In this document: positions 34,930-44,901 of the stretch, piece by piece | How positions within the stretch are numbered: the stretch's first letter is position 1 | Layout: each line of letters begins with the position of its first letter | Assembly (NCBI RefSeq): GCF_000316645.1 | Contig: NC_019684.1 | Span: forward strand, 1,736,001-1,800,000 | Length of the DNA stretch: 64,000 nt | Direction: 5' to 3' | Source of the DNA: Nostoc sp. PCC 7524 | Lineage (GTDB): Bacteria; Cyanobacteriota; Cyanobacteriia; Cyanobacteriales; Nostocaceae | Notes under the pieces: generated by a model | The model's database searches: none | What the model was told of the DNA's origin: nothing | Seen by the model: only the letters and a program-made list of their open reading frames with translations | Made by a program: the position numbers and the translations under genes

Positions 34930-37377
34930 TTAGCCAGCATTCGCCAAGAGCAACTCGCGTTTTTCTGACTGACGTACCTGTACTTGACCATCATCATTGA
35001 CATCAACAATGGCTGTACAGCCTTCTCTGAGTTCGCCAGCCAGCATTGCTTCCGCTAGAGAATCTTCTAGGAGGCGCATAATAGCCCGGCGTAATGGCCT
35101 AGCACCGTAGCTGGGGTTATAACCCTCTGTAACTACCAAGTCTTTGAACCGTTCGGTAACTTCTAAGATGATGCCTTTTTCAGTTAAGCGGCTAGCCACT
35201 TCCCGCAGCATAATGTCAGCAATTTGCTTGACTTCATCTTTGGATAGTTGAGTGAAGACGATAATTTCATCTACCCGGTTGAGGAACTCAGGACGGAAGT
35301 AATTTTTCAGTTCTTCGTTGACTAGGTTACGAATGCGATGGTAACTAGCTTCTGGTTGATTATCAAACTCAAAGCCTAAACCGCCGCCACCTTTTTCAAT
35401 TACCTTAGAACCAATGTTGGAAGTCAAGATAATTAAGGTGTTCTTGAAGTCTACCTTGCGACCTTTAGCATCAGTGAGGTGTCCGTCATCCAGAATTTGC
35501 AGCAGCATATTGAAGACATCGGGGTGTGCTTTTTCGATTTCGTCGAACAGCAACACAGTGTAAGGTCTGCGGCGCACGGCTTCGGTGAGTTGTCCGCCTT
35601 CGTCATAGCCGACGTAACCAGGAGGCGAGCCAATCAGTTTAGATACAGTATGGCTTTCCATGTACTCAGACATATCTAGCCGAATCATGGCATCTTCAGC
35701 ACCGAAGAAGTAGGCAGCTAAGGCTTTGGCTAATTCAGTTTTACCAACGCCGGTGGGGCCGGAGAAGATAAAGCTAGCGATGGGACGGTTGGGGTTCTTT
35801 AAGCCAACTCTAGCCCGACGGATGGCACGAGAAACAGCTGTAACTGCTTGTTCTTGACCGATAAGCCGTTTATGCAGGGTGTCTTCTAGGTGCAGCAGTA
35901 ACTCTGATTCAGATTCTGTAAGTTTGTTGACTGGTACGCCTGTCCAAGAAGCGACGATTTGAGCAATGTCTTCTTCGTCTACAACGATGGGGTAAATGAC
36001 TTTCTCTACTGAAGCAGCTTGTAGTTCTGTTTCTAGGGCAATTTCTTGGTCGCGCAGTTCTCCAGCTTGATCAAAGTTTTGCAGTCTGACGGCTTCGTTT
36101 TTAGCTTTGGTAACTTGAGCAAGTTTGCGCTTGAGTTCTTTATCTGTGGAAATATGGGAGTTCCGTAGACGGACACGAGAACCAGCTTCATCAATTAAGT
36201 CTATGGCTTTATCTGGTAAGAAGCGATCGCTAATATAGCGGTCTGACAACTCAGCAGCTGCCACCACAGCCTCATCGGAAATTTGCACTTTATGGTGCTG
36301 TTCGTAGACTCCCCGCAAACCGTAGAGAATCTCAATGGTTTCTTCTACGGATGGTTCTCCGACTAAAATTGGTTGGAAACGACGCTCTAGGGCGGCATCG
36401 CGCTCGATGTGTTGACGATATTCATCGAGGGTGGTAGCGCCAATACACTGGAGTTCACCCCGTGCTAAGGCTGGTTTGAGGATATTAGCTGCATCTAAGC
36501 CGCCTTCTGTACCGCCAGCGCCGACTAAGGTGTGAATTTCATCAATTACTAGGATGATATTCCCAGCCGTGCGGACTTCATCGACAATTTTTTTGATGCG
36601 TTCTTCAAAATCTCCGCGAAAGCGTGTGCCAGCAACTAATAACCCCATATCGAGGCTGATAACTTGCTTACCTTCCAACACTTCGGGGACATCTTGGTTA
36701 ATGATACGCTGTGCCAATCCTTCAGCGATCGCCGTTTTACCCACCCCTGGTTCACCAATCAACACGGGGTTATTCTTAGTCCGGCGACCAAGAATTTGGA
36801 TAGCACGCTCAATTTCTTTTTGACGACCAACTACGGGGTCGAGCTTACCTTCTTGGGCTAGTTTGGTGAGGTTTCTGCCGAATTCTTCTGTGGTGAGGGT
36901 TTGTCCGCGTCTGGGGCTACCACCACCTACAACCACAGTTGGGTCTTCACCTAAACGCCGAATCACAGCAGAACGAACATTTCTCAGGTCAACACCCAGG
37001 TTTTGCAACACTTTGGCGGCGACACCTTCACCAGCTTCGGTTAGTCCTAACAGTAAGTGTTCTGTGTTGATATAGTTATGTCCCAGACTGTGAGCTTCTC
37101 GAAATGACTGCTCAAATAGGCTTTTGACTTTGGGGGTAAAAGGAATTTCTGGTGGTACAAACCCAGAACCCCTACCGATAATTTTTTCGACTTCGCGACG
37201 TGCGTCTTTGAGAGTTACACCCAACTCAGTCAGCACTTTGGCAGCAACCCCAGTTCCTTCTCCCATCAAACCCAGGAGAATTTGTTCAGTTCCTACGAAG
37301 TTGTGTCCCAGGCGACGTGCTTCCTCCTGAGCGAGCATAATGACTTTGATGGCTTCGGAAGTGAAGTGTTCAAACAT
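34930..37377 (-). CDS. clpC: ATP-dependent Clp protease ATP-binding subunit ClpC
   Basis: ClpC is the Hsp100 unfoldase that feeds proteins to ClpP. The 815-residue protein has two N-terminal Clp_N repeats ([13 protein letters not shown] and [13 protein letters not shown]) and AAA1 with [15 protein letters not shown] near residue 208. A UVR segment follows ([15 protein letters not shown], near residue 430). AAA2 has [15 protein letters not shown] near residue 546 and the GGGGLGFEF loop of ClpC proteins. The C-terminal D2 domain is complete. The UVR linker separates it from ClpB. It is monocistronic with a good terminator. Confidence 0.96.
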   Translation of the reverse strand: MFEHFTSEAIKVIMLAQEEARRLGHNFVGTEQILLGLMGEGTGVAAKVLTELGVTLKDARREVEKIIGRGSGFVPPEIPFTPKVKSLFEQSFREAHSLGHNYINTEHLLLGLTEAGEGVAAKVLQNLGVDLRNVRSAVIRRLGEDPTVVVGGGSPRRGQTLTTEEFGRNLTKLAQEGKLDPVVGRQKEIERAIQILGRRTKNNPVLIGEPGVGKTAIAEGLAQRIINQDVPEVLEGKQVISLDMGLLVAGTRFRGDFEERIKKIVDEVRTAGNIILVIDEIHTLVGAGGTEGGLDAANILKPALARGELQCIGATTLDEYRQHIERDAALERRFQPILVGEPSVEETIEILYGLRGVYEQHHKVQISDEAVVAAAELSDRYISDRFLPDKAIDLIDEAGSRVRLRNSHISTDKELKRKLAQVTKAKNEAVRLQNFDQAGELRDQEIALETELQAASVEKVIYPIVVDEEDIAQIVASWTGVPVNKLTESESELLLHLEDTLHKRLIGQEQAVTAVSRAIRRARVGLKNPNRPIASFIFSGPTGVGKTELAKALAAYFFGAEDAMIRLDMSEYMESHTVSKLIGSPPGYVGYDEGGQLTEAVRRRPYTVLLFDEIEKAHPDVFNMLLQILDDGHLTDAKGRKVDFKNTLIILTSNIGSKVIEKGGGGLGFEFDNQPEASYHRIRNLVNEELKNYFRPEFLNRVDEIIVFTQLSKDEVKQIADIMLREVASRLTEKGIILEVTERFKDLVVTEGYNPSYGARPLRRAIMRLLEDSLAEAMLAGELREGCTAIVDVNDDGQVQVRQSEKRELLLANAG

Positions 37378-37607
37378 AGCGGGTTCTTGCTCCCTTGCTG
37401 CTTGGACTTTGGGCGATTTAAAAATTCACCCTTATCTAAACTTTTTTGTATTTTCTTAAAGACAATGTATCTTTATCTATTATGTGGTGGCAGTGGTGAG
37501 AGCCGTATTAGCTCAGGTGTGGTTGCCGTCATCTTTAATTATGGCGCTTTAGGCTGATTTTAGCTCTCAACTCGGAATGAATTAATAATTTGGTGCAGGT
37601 ATAAACA

Positions 37608-37904
37608 ATGGCAGAATTACACGGAAGTAAAGACCAACAACACCCACTTTACAACCGCGATCGCCCTCTTATTGATATTCTACTAACTCAAACAGCCACA
37701 GACTACAATTTAGCGGAATTGGCTAGGCTGAGAATTCGTTATCAAGGCTTCCCAGGCGCAAGGGACATACAACAGGACTTAGATAAAGTTTTGCAACAAT
37801 GGGGATTAACCGAAGCCGAATTATTTGAAAAAACCCGCCAATTACACGATATTGGAGGAATTTATAAGAGTCGAGGCAAAAGAGAAGAGCAGGATTGGAA
37901 TTAG
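37608..37904 (+). CDS. DUF3288-family protein
   Basis: This 98-residue cyanobacterial protein has the family pattern KDQQHPLYNRDRPLIDILL, then NLAELARLRIRYQGFPGARD and LDKVLQQWGLTEAELFEKTR. It has no known function, no membrane helix and no signal peptide. It is divergent from clpC. A tandem AGGCAAT array begins 10 bp after the stop. Confidence 0.8.
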   Translation: MAELHGSKDQQHPLYNRDRPLIDILLTQTATDYNLAELARLRIRYQGFPGARDIQQDLDKVLQQWGLTEAELFEKTRQLHDIGGIYKSRGKREEQDWN

Positions 37905-37910
37905 TTTATA

Positions 37911-37979
37911 GGCAATAGGCAATAGGCAATAGGCAATAGTTATTCTCCTCTGCTCCCCCTGCTCCCCCTGCTCCCCCTA
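37911..37979. repeat. Two adjacent tandem arrays (AGGCAAT and CTGCTCCCC)
   Basis: Four AGGCAAT heptamers (37911 to 37939) are followed after a short gap by three copies of the 9-bp unit CTGCTCCCC. The second array runs into the 3' end of the MCE gene at 37977. Confidence 0.9.
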
Positions 37980-39365
37980 CTCCCTACTCCCCCGATACTC
38001 TCGTAGCTGCTGCAACAGTCTCTGTTGGGATGTTTGAGGGGGGTTAACCGTACTTTCAATAGCCACAGGTGCTGGCTTAGTGGTGAGTGCTTTTTGTTTT
38101 GGCGTGGGGGGGGAAATTGCCACCTCTGATTGGTTGACGGCTGCTTTTGCTGATTCTAAAGTTGCTGCTACTTGGACTTGCTGCTGCATTTGGTCTGTGG
38201 AAGAAACCAATGTACTTAAACCATTAACTAATTGCCGCAAATTCTGGCGGAAATTGGGATCTCCTGTTAACTCATCCAAATCAGAAGTAATTTTTTGGGT
38301 ATTTTCAAATGTCACCCTGGCGGAATCTAGGGTTTGTTGCAGCAGCACGGCATTTTTAGGATCATTTAAGGCTTTGGTAGCATCTCGCAAATTAGCTGAG
38401 GCTTGCGCTGCGTTGGCTGAAAGACTTTCTAAATTGTTCAGTAACTCTCCTTGAGTTAAGCGATTGAGGGCAGGTGATAAGGTAGTGACTGTCACCCGCA
38501 ATTGATTGCTGGTTTCGGCAATATTATTCAAAGTACCAACCAGTACCGAACGATTGGTATTAACTAGGTTATCTAAGTCAGTGAGTAATTTACTGGCTTG
38601 AGTGGCAGTTGTGCCGAATTGACTAGCAGTGACACCCAATTGGTCTACTGTTTTTGTAGTCGAGGCTGTCAGTGCAGTAGTGGCTTTCTGTACGGAATTA
38701 GCTGTGTTAGCAAATGTACCCAACTGTCCTTGAAAGCTTTTGCTCAAACTGCGGATATCTCGGCTGAGTGCGGCAACGCCAGTAGCGGCTTCTGAGGAAG
38801 TTTCGAGGAGTTTATTCACCCTTTGATAAAATTCGGGGTTATTGTACACAGTTGCTAACTCAGTAGTGCTACGTATGAGTTCATCAAGACTGATACCAAT
38901 TTGTCCTTTGAGCCGAGAACCATTACAAACGATGAGACTGGGGTTGCAATTTTTATCTAGGGGTTTGGCGATGGTTTCCCCAGTGGGTAATGATGTTTTG
39001 GGTGTGATGTCAATTATACTTTCACTAATTAATCCACTTTGGTTAGCTTCAATCACTACATCACGGGGAATAATTAGGTCAGATTGGGCGATTTCAATTT
39101 CTACTTCTACCGCATTTGGCCCTGGTTGAATCCGGGAAATATTGCCGATTTTCACACCGCGATAACGAACCGGTGCGCCTCTTTGCATCCCACCAGCATT
39201 AGCAAATTCCACAGTTGCTTTGTAGGAACTGCGAGCCGCAGTAAACCGATTTAACCATAAGATGATCACTACAAATGCACCTAGTCCCAGTAAGACTAAT
39301 AAACCCACTGAGCCTTCTCTCAATGTTCGCTTAGATGCAAAACGGCTGGTGATAAAATCTCGCAT
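37977..39365 (-). CDS. mlaD: MCE/MlaD-family lipid-transport protein
   Basis: This 462-residue substrate-binding protein of an Mla/TGD-type lipid ABC transporter has one N-terminal membrane helix (REGSVGLLVLLGLGAFVVIILW). The MCE domain includes FANAGGMQRGAPVRYRGVKIG, near residues 55 to 75. A long helical region of hydrophobic heptads rich in Thr, Asn and Gln follows, and the C-terminal tail is Pro/Gln-rich. I chose the ATG at 39365 because AAAGGA lies just before it; a start at 39419 would overlap the ATPase gene. The final residues YRGSRE and the stop lie in a GGGGAGTAG repeat. Confidence 0.88.
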   Translation of the reverse strand: MRDFITSRFASKRTLREGSVGLLVLLGLGAFVVIILWLNRFTAARSSYKATVEFANAGGMQRGAPVRYRGVKIGNISRIQPGPNAVEVEIEIAQSDLIIPRDVVIEANQSGLISESIIDITPKTSLPTGETIAKPLDKNCNPSLIVCNGSRLKGQIGISLDELIRSTTELATVYNNPEFYQRVNKLLETSSEAATGVAALSRDIRSLSKSFQGQLGTFANTANSVQKATTALTASTTKTVDQLGVTASQFGTTATQASKLLTDLDNLVNTNRSVLVGTLNNIAETSNQLRVTVTTLSPALNRLTQGELLNNLESLSANAAQASANLRDATKALNDPKNAVLLQQTLDSARVTFENTQKITSDLDELTGDPNFRQNLRQLVNGLSTLVSSTDQMQQQVQVAATLESAKAAVNQSEVAISPPTPKQKALTTKPAPVAIESTVNPPQTSQQRLLQQLREYRGSRE

Positions 39366-39381
39366 ATTTTCCTTTGCCCAA

Positions 39382-40164
39382 CTAACCCACAACCTGAATT
39401 GGCCCTTGCACACTCCCACTCATAAATTGTTTGATTAATGGATGGTCTGTGCTATCTAACTCACTAACTGTACCTTGCCACTGTACTTTACCTTGATAGA
39501 GAAACACTATTCTATCGGCAGTCCGTCGAATTGTACTGTCTTGGTGGGTAACAATAGCATAGGTACCACATACACCTTGAGTTTTTTGCAAGTCACGGAT
39601 TAAATCTTCTATCACTGTCGAAGCAATGGGGTCAAGTCCAGCTGTCGGTTCATCGTATAGTAAAAGTTCTGGCCCTTCGTCTGGATTATCGGGGTTAGAC
39701 ATAATGGCACGGGCAAAACTCACCCGTTTTCGCATTCCTCCGGAAAGTTCCGAGGGATAGAGATGACTAATTCCCGGTAAACCTACCATGTCTAATTTTT
39801 CTTTGACTAAATCGCGAATGCGCGATCGCGGTAAATTAGAATTCTGATACAGTAAGAACCCTACATTTTCTTCTACAGTCAGCGAATCAAATAATGCCGC
39901 CTGTTGAAACACCATGCCAATACCAACCGACTCATTAGCATCTTCAATCAACCCCTCTCTTTTTATTCCCTGCACATAAATTTCCCCCTCATCAGGAGTA
40001 ATTAACCCTGCAAGTACGCGTAAAATTGTCGATTTACCAGTCCCGGAAGGGCCAATAATCCCTAAAGCCTCTCCTCGATAAATCGTCAAGTCTACATTAT
40101 CTAAAACCCGATTGTTACCAAAGGATTTAGAAATACCTTTCAGTTCAATTAGTGGTTCTGTCAT
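39382..40164 (-). CDS. mlaF: MlaF-type ABC transporter ATP-binding protein
   Basis: The 260-residue ABC ATPase has Walker A GPSGTGKSTILRVLAG near residue 37, the signature LSGGMRKRVSFARAI near residue 143, Walker B LLLYDEPTAGLDP and a switch histidine in AIVTHQDS. The GMRKR variant of the signature is typical of MlaF/TGD3. It lies 16 bp upstream of the MCE gene on the same strand. The permease is at 26589. Together they would form an MlaFED-like transporter for lipids between envelope or thylakoid membranes. Confidence 0.9.
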   Translation of the reverse strand: MTEPLIELKGISKSFGNNRVLDNVDLTIYRGEALGIIGPSGTGKSTILRVLAGLITPDEGEIYVQGIKREGLIEDANESVGIGMVFQQAALFDSLTVEENVGFLLYQNSNLPRSRIRDLVKEKLDMVGLPGISHLYPSELSGGMRKRVSFARAIMSNPDNPDEGPELLLYDEPTAGLDPIASTVIEDLIRDLQKTQGVCGTYAIVTHQDSTIRRTADRIVFLYQGKVQWQGTVSELDSTDHPLIKQFMSGSVQGPIQVVG

Positions 40165-40237
40165 TAGTTAATAGTCAATAGTCAATAAGCAATAGGCATT
40201 GGCTATATAATCTCCTCCTACACCCCTACACTCCTTC

Positions 40238-41758
40238 ATGATCCACTCCCCACTCCCCACTCCCCACTCCCCAGTCATAGTCATCGGTAGCGGTATCGGC
40301 GGTTTATGCGCTGCGGGTTTGTTGGCGCGTTATGGGAAGCGGGTAATTGTGTGTGAAAGTCATACAATTGCGGGTGGTGCGGCTCATAGTTTTAGACGAC
40401 GCGGGTTTGAATTTGATTCTGGCCCCTCCTTTTATTGCGGTTTAACCGGTAATGAAAGTTTAAATCCTATTAAACAGGTTCTTGATGCTTTAGGTGAATC
40501 CATCCAAGTTATACCCTATGATCCTTTAGGACACTACCACTTTCCGGAAGCCAGTTTTGCAGTTTATAGCAATGCTGCACAATATCGTCAGGAAATACAC
40601 AAAATTACACCCCTAGGTGCAGAAGAACTCCAGCAATTTGAACAACGCTTGTTGGGATTATACGAGGCTATGAAGGGTATTCCCACCATAGCACTGAGGG
40701 CAGATTGGCAGGTGATTTTGGTGTTGTTACAACGTTATTTGCTATCTTTGGCGAAAATGCTGCCTTACTTGTCTCTGGTGCAGTCGTCTGTGGGTGATGT
40801 TATGGATGCTACAGTTAAAGACCCTTGGGTGCGGCGACTGATTGATTTGGAGTGTTTCTTACTTTCTGGGTTAAAAGCACACGGTACAATTGCCCCCGAA
40901 GTAGCATTTATGTTAGGTGAACGTTCCCGTGCTGGGGTTGAGTATCCTGTGGGGGGAAGTGCAGCCATTGTTAAGGCTTTGGTGCGGGGGTTGGAACGTT
41001 GGGGTGGTAAGTTACGTTTAGGATGTCACGTTGAGCAAATTTTGGTAGAGTCTGGAAAAGTCACTGGTGTGCGGTTGCGAAATGGTGAAATTTTGTCAGC
41101 ACCAGTTGTAATTTCTAATGCTACGCTTTGGGATACCTATAATAATTTACTACGCCCTGAAGATTTGCCTGGGGCTTACCGTCAAAGTGCGTTAAATACT
41201 CCTACTGTGGAAAGTTTTATGCACTTACATTTAGGTATTCGGGCGGATGGTTTAGAGAATTTAACGGGACATCATGTGGTAGTTCATGATTTCAACCAAG
41301 ATATCAGCACACCGGGTAATACTTGCATGATTTCTATTCCTAGTGTGTGGGATAAGAATTTAGCACCAGAGGGGCATCATGTGGTTCATGCTTACACCCT
41401 TGAATCTTTCGCCGGATGGAAACGCAATGATGAGTATGAGGTGAAGAAACGAGAGAAAGCGCAATCTTTATACCGTGCTTTAGAGCGTATTATTCCTGAT
41501 ATTAGAGAGCGTATAGTATTAGAACTTATTGGTACACCGTTAACTCATGCCCATTATCTACGACGTTATCAGGGAACTTATGGCCCGGCGATCGCCGCAG
41601 GTAAGGGTATGTTTCCTAGTACACAAACGCCAATACAGGGTTTGTATCGTGTGGGTGATAGCACTTTACCGGGAATTGGTGTACCTGCTGTGGCTGCCTC
41701 TGGTATTTTATGTGCGAATAGTTTGGTGAATGTGGGGCAAACAGCAGAGTTACTGTGA
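40238..41758 (+). CDS. FAD-dependent oxidoreductase of the carotenoid isomerase/desaturase family
   Basis: The 506-residue flavoprotein has the dinucleotide motif VIVIGSGIGGLCAAGLLARYG near residue 13, GGAAHSFRRRGFEFDSGPSF, and the C-terminal LYRVGDSTLPGIGVPAVAASG that closes the FAD site in CrtI/CrtISO-type enzymes. It is closest in style to the CrtISO-like branch, but ketolases (CrtO) and desaturases share these motifs. The first residues, HSPLPTPHSPV, are encoded by a CACTCCC heptamer array, and no other start lies before the FAD motif. It is divergent from mlaF with 73 bp between. Confidence 0.75.
   Translation: MIHSPLPTPHSPVIVIGSGIGGLCAAGLLARYGKRVIVCESHTIAGGAAHSFRRRGFEFDSGPSFYCGLTGNESLNPIKQVLDALGESIQVIPYDPLGHYHFPEASFAVYSNAAQYRQEIHKITPLGAEELQQFEQRLLGLYEAMKGIPTIALRADWQVILVLLQRYLLSLAKMLPYLSLVQSSVGDVMDATVKDPWVRRLIDLECFLLSGLKAHGTIAPEVAFMLGERSRAGVEYPVGGSAAIVKALVRGLERWGGKLRLGCHVEQILVESGKVTGVRLRNGEILSAPVVISNATLWDTYNNLLRPEDLPGAYRQSALNTPTVESFMHLHLGIRADGLENLTGHHVVVHDFNQDISTPGNTCMISIPSVWDKNLAPEGHHVVHAYTLESFAGWKRNDEYEVKKREKAQSLYRALERIIPDIRERIVLELIGTPLTHAHYLRRYQGTYGPAIAAGKGMFPSTQTPIQGLYRVGDSTLPGIGVPAVAASGILCANSLVNVGQTAELL
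40244..40275. repeat. CCCCACT heptamer array inside the 5' end of an ORF
   Basis: Four copies of ACTCCCC follow the ATG at 40238 directly and are read as the N-terminus of the oxidoreductase. Confidence 0.85.
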
Positions 41759-41787
41759 AAGGGAGACTTTGATTTTATCAAAGAAAG

Positions 41788-42047
41788 GCAGAGGGCAGAG
41801 GGCAGAAGGCAGAAGGGATTTATCCCTTCCCTGATTGCCCGATAGCGTTCGCGGAGCGTCTCGTAGAGAAGCGTTAGCGACGCAGGAGCGTCACCATCTG
41901 CGCGACGGTCGGGAGCAAGGGTTTGACCCCCACCAAATTTTCAATTTGGTGGCTCTCGTCATGGTTGGTTTTGAATCCCCATCTGTTGCGTCAGCTTCCC
42001 GCAGGGTACGAAACCTTCTGCCCTCTGCCTCCTGCCTTCTGCCTTCT
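41788..42047. repeat. Composite repeat region (heptamers plus palindromic patches)
   Basis: The interval between the oxidoreductase and the IS701 element holds GGCAGAG/GGCAGAA heptamers (41788 to 41815). It also has a GCGTTCGCGGAGCGTC palindromic patch (about 41845 to 41900), the perfect stem CACCAAATT-TTC-AATTTGGTG (about 41930 to 41950) and a second heptamer array (CTTCTGC/CCTCTGC, 42015 to 42047). No credible gene is present. Confidence 0.75.
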
Positions 42048-42065
42048 TCAAGTAGCAGTTTCTAG

Positions 42066-43423
42066 CGGGACTTAGACAAAAATCAAGCCCAAATGTAACC
42101 CAAACTAGCTTTGTAAGCAGCAAACACGTCACGATTTAAGTTCAACCAATCAATAAATCGAAAAGACATGGCTGTTCTGAAAGCTTCTAAAGCTTCAGTA
42201 AAAGTATTTAAAGGTTTGTTTGCCCACCGTCGTCTTAATCCTCCAGTTAACTGATGCCAAAGAATAAAAGTATAGGCACAGAAAACCAAAATAAAATGGC
42301 GCAGTAAACTCCTTTTATCACGAACTTGATATTCTTTAAGTCCTAACCATCCTTTAGCTTCCCTGTAAAAAACTTCTACCCAATTCCTTTGAGAATATGT
42401 ATCAACTATCCATTGTGGTGTAACAATTGATGAAGATATATTAGTGATGAAGTAGTCAATATCGGTGGCTGCTGAGAAAGTAGAAGCATTCATGACGATA
42501 GCAATATTTCGCTTTCCAGTTAAACTTGATATTTCCACTTCACAAGTTACTACCCATAATGTTTTGGGTTTATCCAAATCTGTTTGAATTTCTGTGAAAG
42601 CCTCTTTGGGTAAGCTCTGGGCTAATTCATCTAACCGAATTGTTTGTTGAATATTATCTGTTTGATTAACTGTTACTTTTCGATTTTTAGCTAATCCTCC
42701 TAAATATTTTAATTGCCGTTTTTCCAACTCTAATAAAAATGATGTATTGTTGCCATATCCAGCATCTACAATTACTATCCCAGGTTGATATTTTCTGTTT
42801 AGGGCTTGATCTATTAACTTGATTGCTAGTTCTGGTTTTTTCTCAAATAGAGGATCTTGTTTTCCTTGAGCTAAAGAATCAGCGTGTTGATATAACTCTA
42901 TATCTAACGGTAAGCTTTTTCTGCCATCATATAAATGCGTTGTTACTACTACGATTCCATTATCTGTTTTGCCAATTTCTCCAATATACTGTCTCCCCAC
43001 ACCAGCAGTAAAATTACCACTTTTTCTATGACCAGAATCATCAATTATTAAGCTAAAACCTCTACTAATTCTCGTTTGACTGCACTTATTCATGATTTCC
43101 AATCGACGCTCATTCACCTGCCCACTAGACCAAGGTGCTTCGGTCAAAAAGTGATGTAATCGGTGGTAAGTTACACCTACAGCATTATCCGCCATTTGAA
43201 ACAGGTTTTTTCTCTCACTTTCCCCCAGTAATCCCCCTATATAGTGTCTAAACTCTCTTTTTTGAGCTTTATGAGTAAACACATCATCAAATCTTTGACA
43301 CCATCTTTCAAAGCACGGGGGCATCGCTGTGGGAGTGGTTTCTTTCATGAGCTTTTTCTAACGTGAAAGCTATGTTAGTTAAGCATTATACTCTTTTTGG
43401 GCTTAATTTTTGTTTAAGTCCCG
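42066..43423 (-). mobile_element. IS701-family insertion sequence, apparently complete
   Basis: The ends read CGGGACTTAGACAAAAAT (left) and, in complement, CGGGACTTAAACAAAAAT (right). CTAG is duplicated at 42062 to 42065 and 43424 to 43427, as expected for IS701. The element carries one full transposase. It has inserted into the last codons of the DUF389 gene. Confidence 0.92.
42083..43348 (-). CDS. IS701-family transposase
   Basis: The 421-residue DDE transposase has DDSGHRKSG near residue 102 and VIVDAGYGNNTSFLLEL near residue 192. The glutamate region WVEVFYREAKGWLGLKEYQVRDKRS near residue 325 contains the family Y-REAKxxLG pattern. The length is full and the frame intact, so the element may be active. 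A GAAAGAAACC-type leader precedes the ATG at 43348. Confidence 0.93.
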   Translation of the reverse strand: MKETTPTAMPPCFERWCQRFDDVFTHKAQKREFRHYIGGLLGESERKNLFQMADNAVGVTYHRLHHFLTEAPWSSGQVNERRLEIMNKCSQTRISRGFSLIIDDSGHRKSGNFTAGVGRQYIGEIGKTDNGIVVVTTHLYDGRKSLPLDIELYQHADSLAQGKQDPLFEKKPELAIKLIDQALNRKYQPGIVIVDAGYGNNTSFLLELEKRQLKYLGGLAKNRKVTVNQTDNIQQTIRLDELAQSLPKEAFTEIQTDLDKPKTLWVVTCEVEISSLTGKRNIAIVMNASTFSAATDIDYFITNISSSIVTPQWIVDTYSQRNWVEVFYREAKGWLGLKEYQVRDKRSLLRHFILVFCAYTFILWHQLTGGLRRRWANKPLNTFTEALEAFRTAMSFRFIDWLNLNRDVFAAYKASLGYIWA

Positions 43424-44684
43424 CTAGTACGTTGACATCCACTAAAGGTGTGACGTTAAAATCTTGCTTTAATAATTGAGTTTGAATTGCTTGGGTGAGG
43501 CGATCGCGAATTTCTTCACTAGAGGCTGTAACTTGCGGTTGACGCTGCACGTAAATCACACACAGGAGGGTATCCTGATCGGCAATATTGGCTCGTGTGA
43601 AGCGCACATTCGACTCAACTAATTTTACTAAACCAACTTGTTCTACAGTTTTTTGGACTTCGGCGTTGGCACGTTGGGCAAGGCTAGAGCGTTGGAGATT
43701 GGGAGAATTAATAAACTGCCAAGTGAGCAAACCCGCCAAGGCGATGATAGTGATCACCAAGGCAGAAAAGAATACTCGTTTTTTACCTCGCTGATAGCGA
43801 GTTCCTTGAGCAGACAACCCGAACATTCGGAACATGAGAGCAGCCGATAAATTGATACCACATAGTTGCAAAAACAGTAAGAATAGTCCCGAAATTACCA
43901 TATCCCATCTGCCAATGGCGCTAGCCATACCAACAATTCCGGCAGGTGGGGCTAAGGAAGCAGCAACTAACATTCCTGTAGCTGCCCCAGATACTAAACT
44001 ACTGCGCTCTGACTGTACCAAGTTGAGTGCGCCTGCTGCTCCGGCTGCCAATGGTAAAATCACTGCCACGGCTGAAACTTGGCTATTGTCTAGCATTAAA
44101 CTCGTAGGAATTTCTTGCCTTAGTATTAGACTCAGTAACCAAGTAGTAAAAATTGTGACCGCTAAAGCGGCAAAATATCGTAAAATACTCCGCCCCAGGA
44201 GTGTGCGATCGCCCCAAGCAGTAGCGATGGCTGTATTCATTGCTGGGCCTGCAAACGGTGCAATTAGCATCGCTGCCACCAGCAAATAAGTTGTATTAGT
44301 ATACAAGCCAATCCAAACTACAAAGCCGGCGACTACGGCGTAACTGAGAAAGCCTTGCCAAGAGCCAACACTTTGCAAACCGGAGAGCAAAATCTCAATC
44401 GGACTGCGTACCTCGACATCTACAACTTGCTGCGGTGCTGACGATGCAGGCGGTTGCAGAGCCATCACACCAGTTGGGATGAGTGTGATGTGTACTTTGG
44501 GTAAGTCTTGCAGTTGTTCTACGAATTTCCCCACCTCTCGATTAGAAATGTGAGCAATCACCACATCAATTGGTTCGTCGGCATGGGCTGCAAATTGTGC
44601 CAAGTTTGCGCCGTTATGAGATTTAGCGATATCAATAACAGTTTGTCCGTTGCCTCGTGGCACTTGGATCATGAGTTGACGCAT
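43386..44684 (-). CDS. DUF389-family membrane protein, C-terminus rewritten by IS701
   Basis: The 432-residue protein has an N-terminal soluble domain (residues 1 to 80) and about eight membrane spans of the DUF389/TIGR00341 type, including MLIAPFAGPAMNTAIA and SLAPPAGIVGMA. A soluble C-terminal domain follows. AGGAGG directly precedes the ATG at 44684, which I prefer to the GTG at 44690. The reading frame enters the IS701 element: after NVL it reads AGLKQKLSPKRV-stop from IS sequence. Joining the flanks at the CTAG duplication gives NVLETAT-stop instead. Function of the family is unknown. Confidence 0.85.
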   Translation of the reverse strand: MRQLMIQVPRGNGQTVIDIAKSHNGANLAQFAAHADEPIDVVIAHISNREVGKFVEQLQDLPKVHITLIPTGVMALQPPASSAPQQVVDVEVRSPIEILLSGLQSVGSWQGFLSYAVVAGFVVWIGLYTNTTYLLVAAMLIAPFAGPAMNTAIATAWGDRTLLGRSILRYFAALAVTIFTTWLLSLILRQEIPTSLMLDNSQVSAVAVILPLAAGAAGALNLVQSERSSLVSGAATGMLVAASLAPPAGIVGMASAIGRWDMVISGLFLLFLQLCGINLSAALMFRMFGLSAQGTRYQRGKKRVFFSALVITIIALAGLLTWQFINSPNLQRSSLAQRANAEVQKTVEQVGLVKLVESNVRFTRANIADQDTLLCVIYVQRQPQVTASSEEIRDRLTQAIQTQLLKQDFNVTPLVDVNVLAGLKQKLSPKRV

Positions 44685-44785
44685 TTTCACCTCCTACCGC
44701 TAACCATCGTGCTTTTGCAGGCGATCGCTCTACTACCCAAAGAAATATTTTGTGAAAACAGGATTGAAAACTGGGATTTTTGGAC

Positions 44786-44814
44786 AAAATAAAACCCCTG
44801 GTTGCGCCAGGGGT
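44786..44814 (-). terminator. Intrinsic terminator after trpC
   Basis: On the minus strand ACCCCTGG-CGCAA-CCAGGGGT is followed by TTTATTTTG. It lies about 90 bp after the trpC stop and upstream of the DUF389 gene. Confidence 0.85.
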
Positions 44815-44901
44815 AAGGGTTTCGCTGAGATAAGTAATGACTACTACACTTGATCTAAAGTCAATTCCAGAAGACTTATTAAAAATGTTGCTGGTGGTGG
44901 G

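Noticed and set aside
41835..42065. 76-codon plus-strand ORF between the oxidoreductase and the IS701 element
   Set aside because: It is composed of palindromic patches and heptamer repeats, with no homologous protein pattern and no ribosome-binding site.
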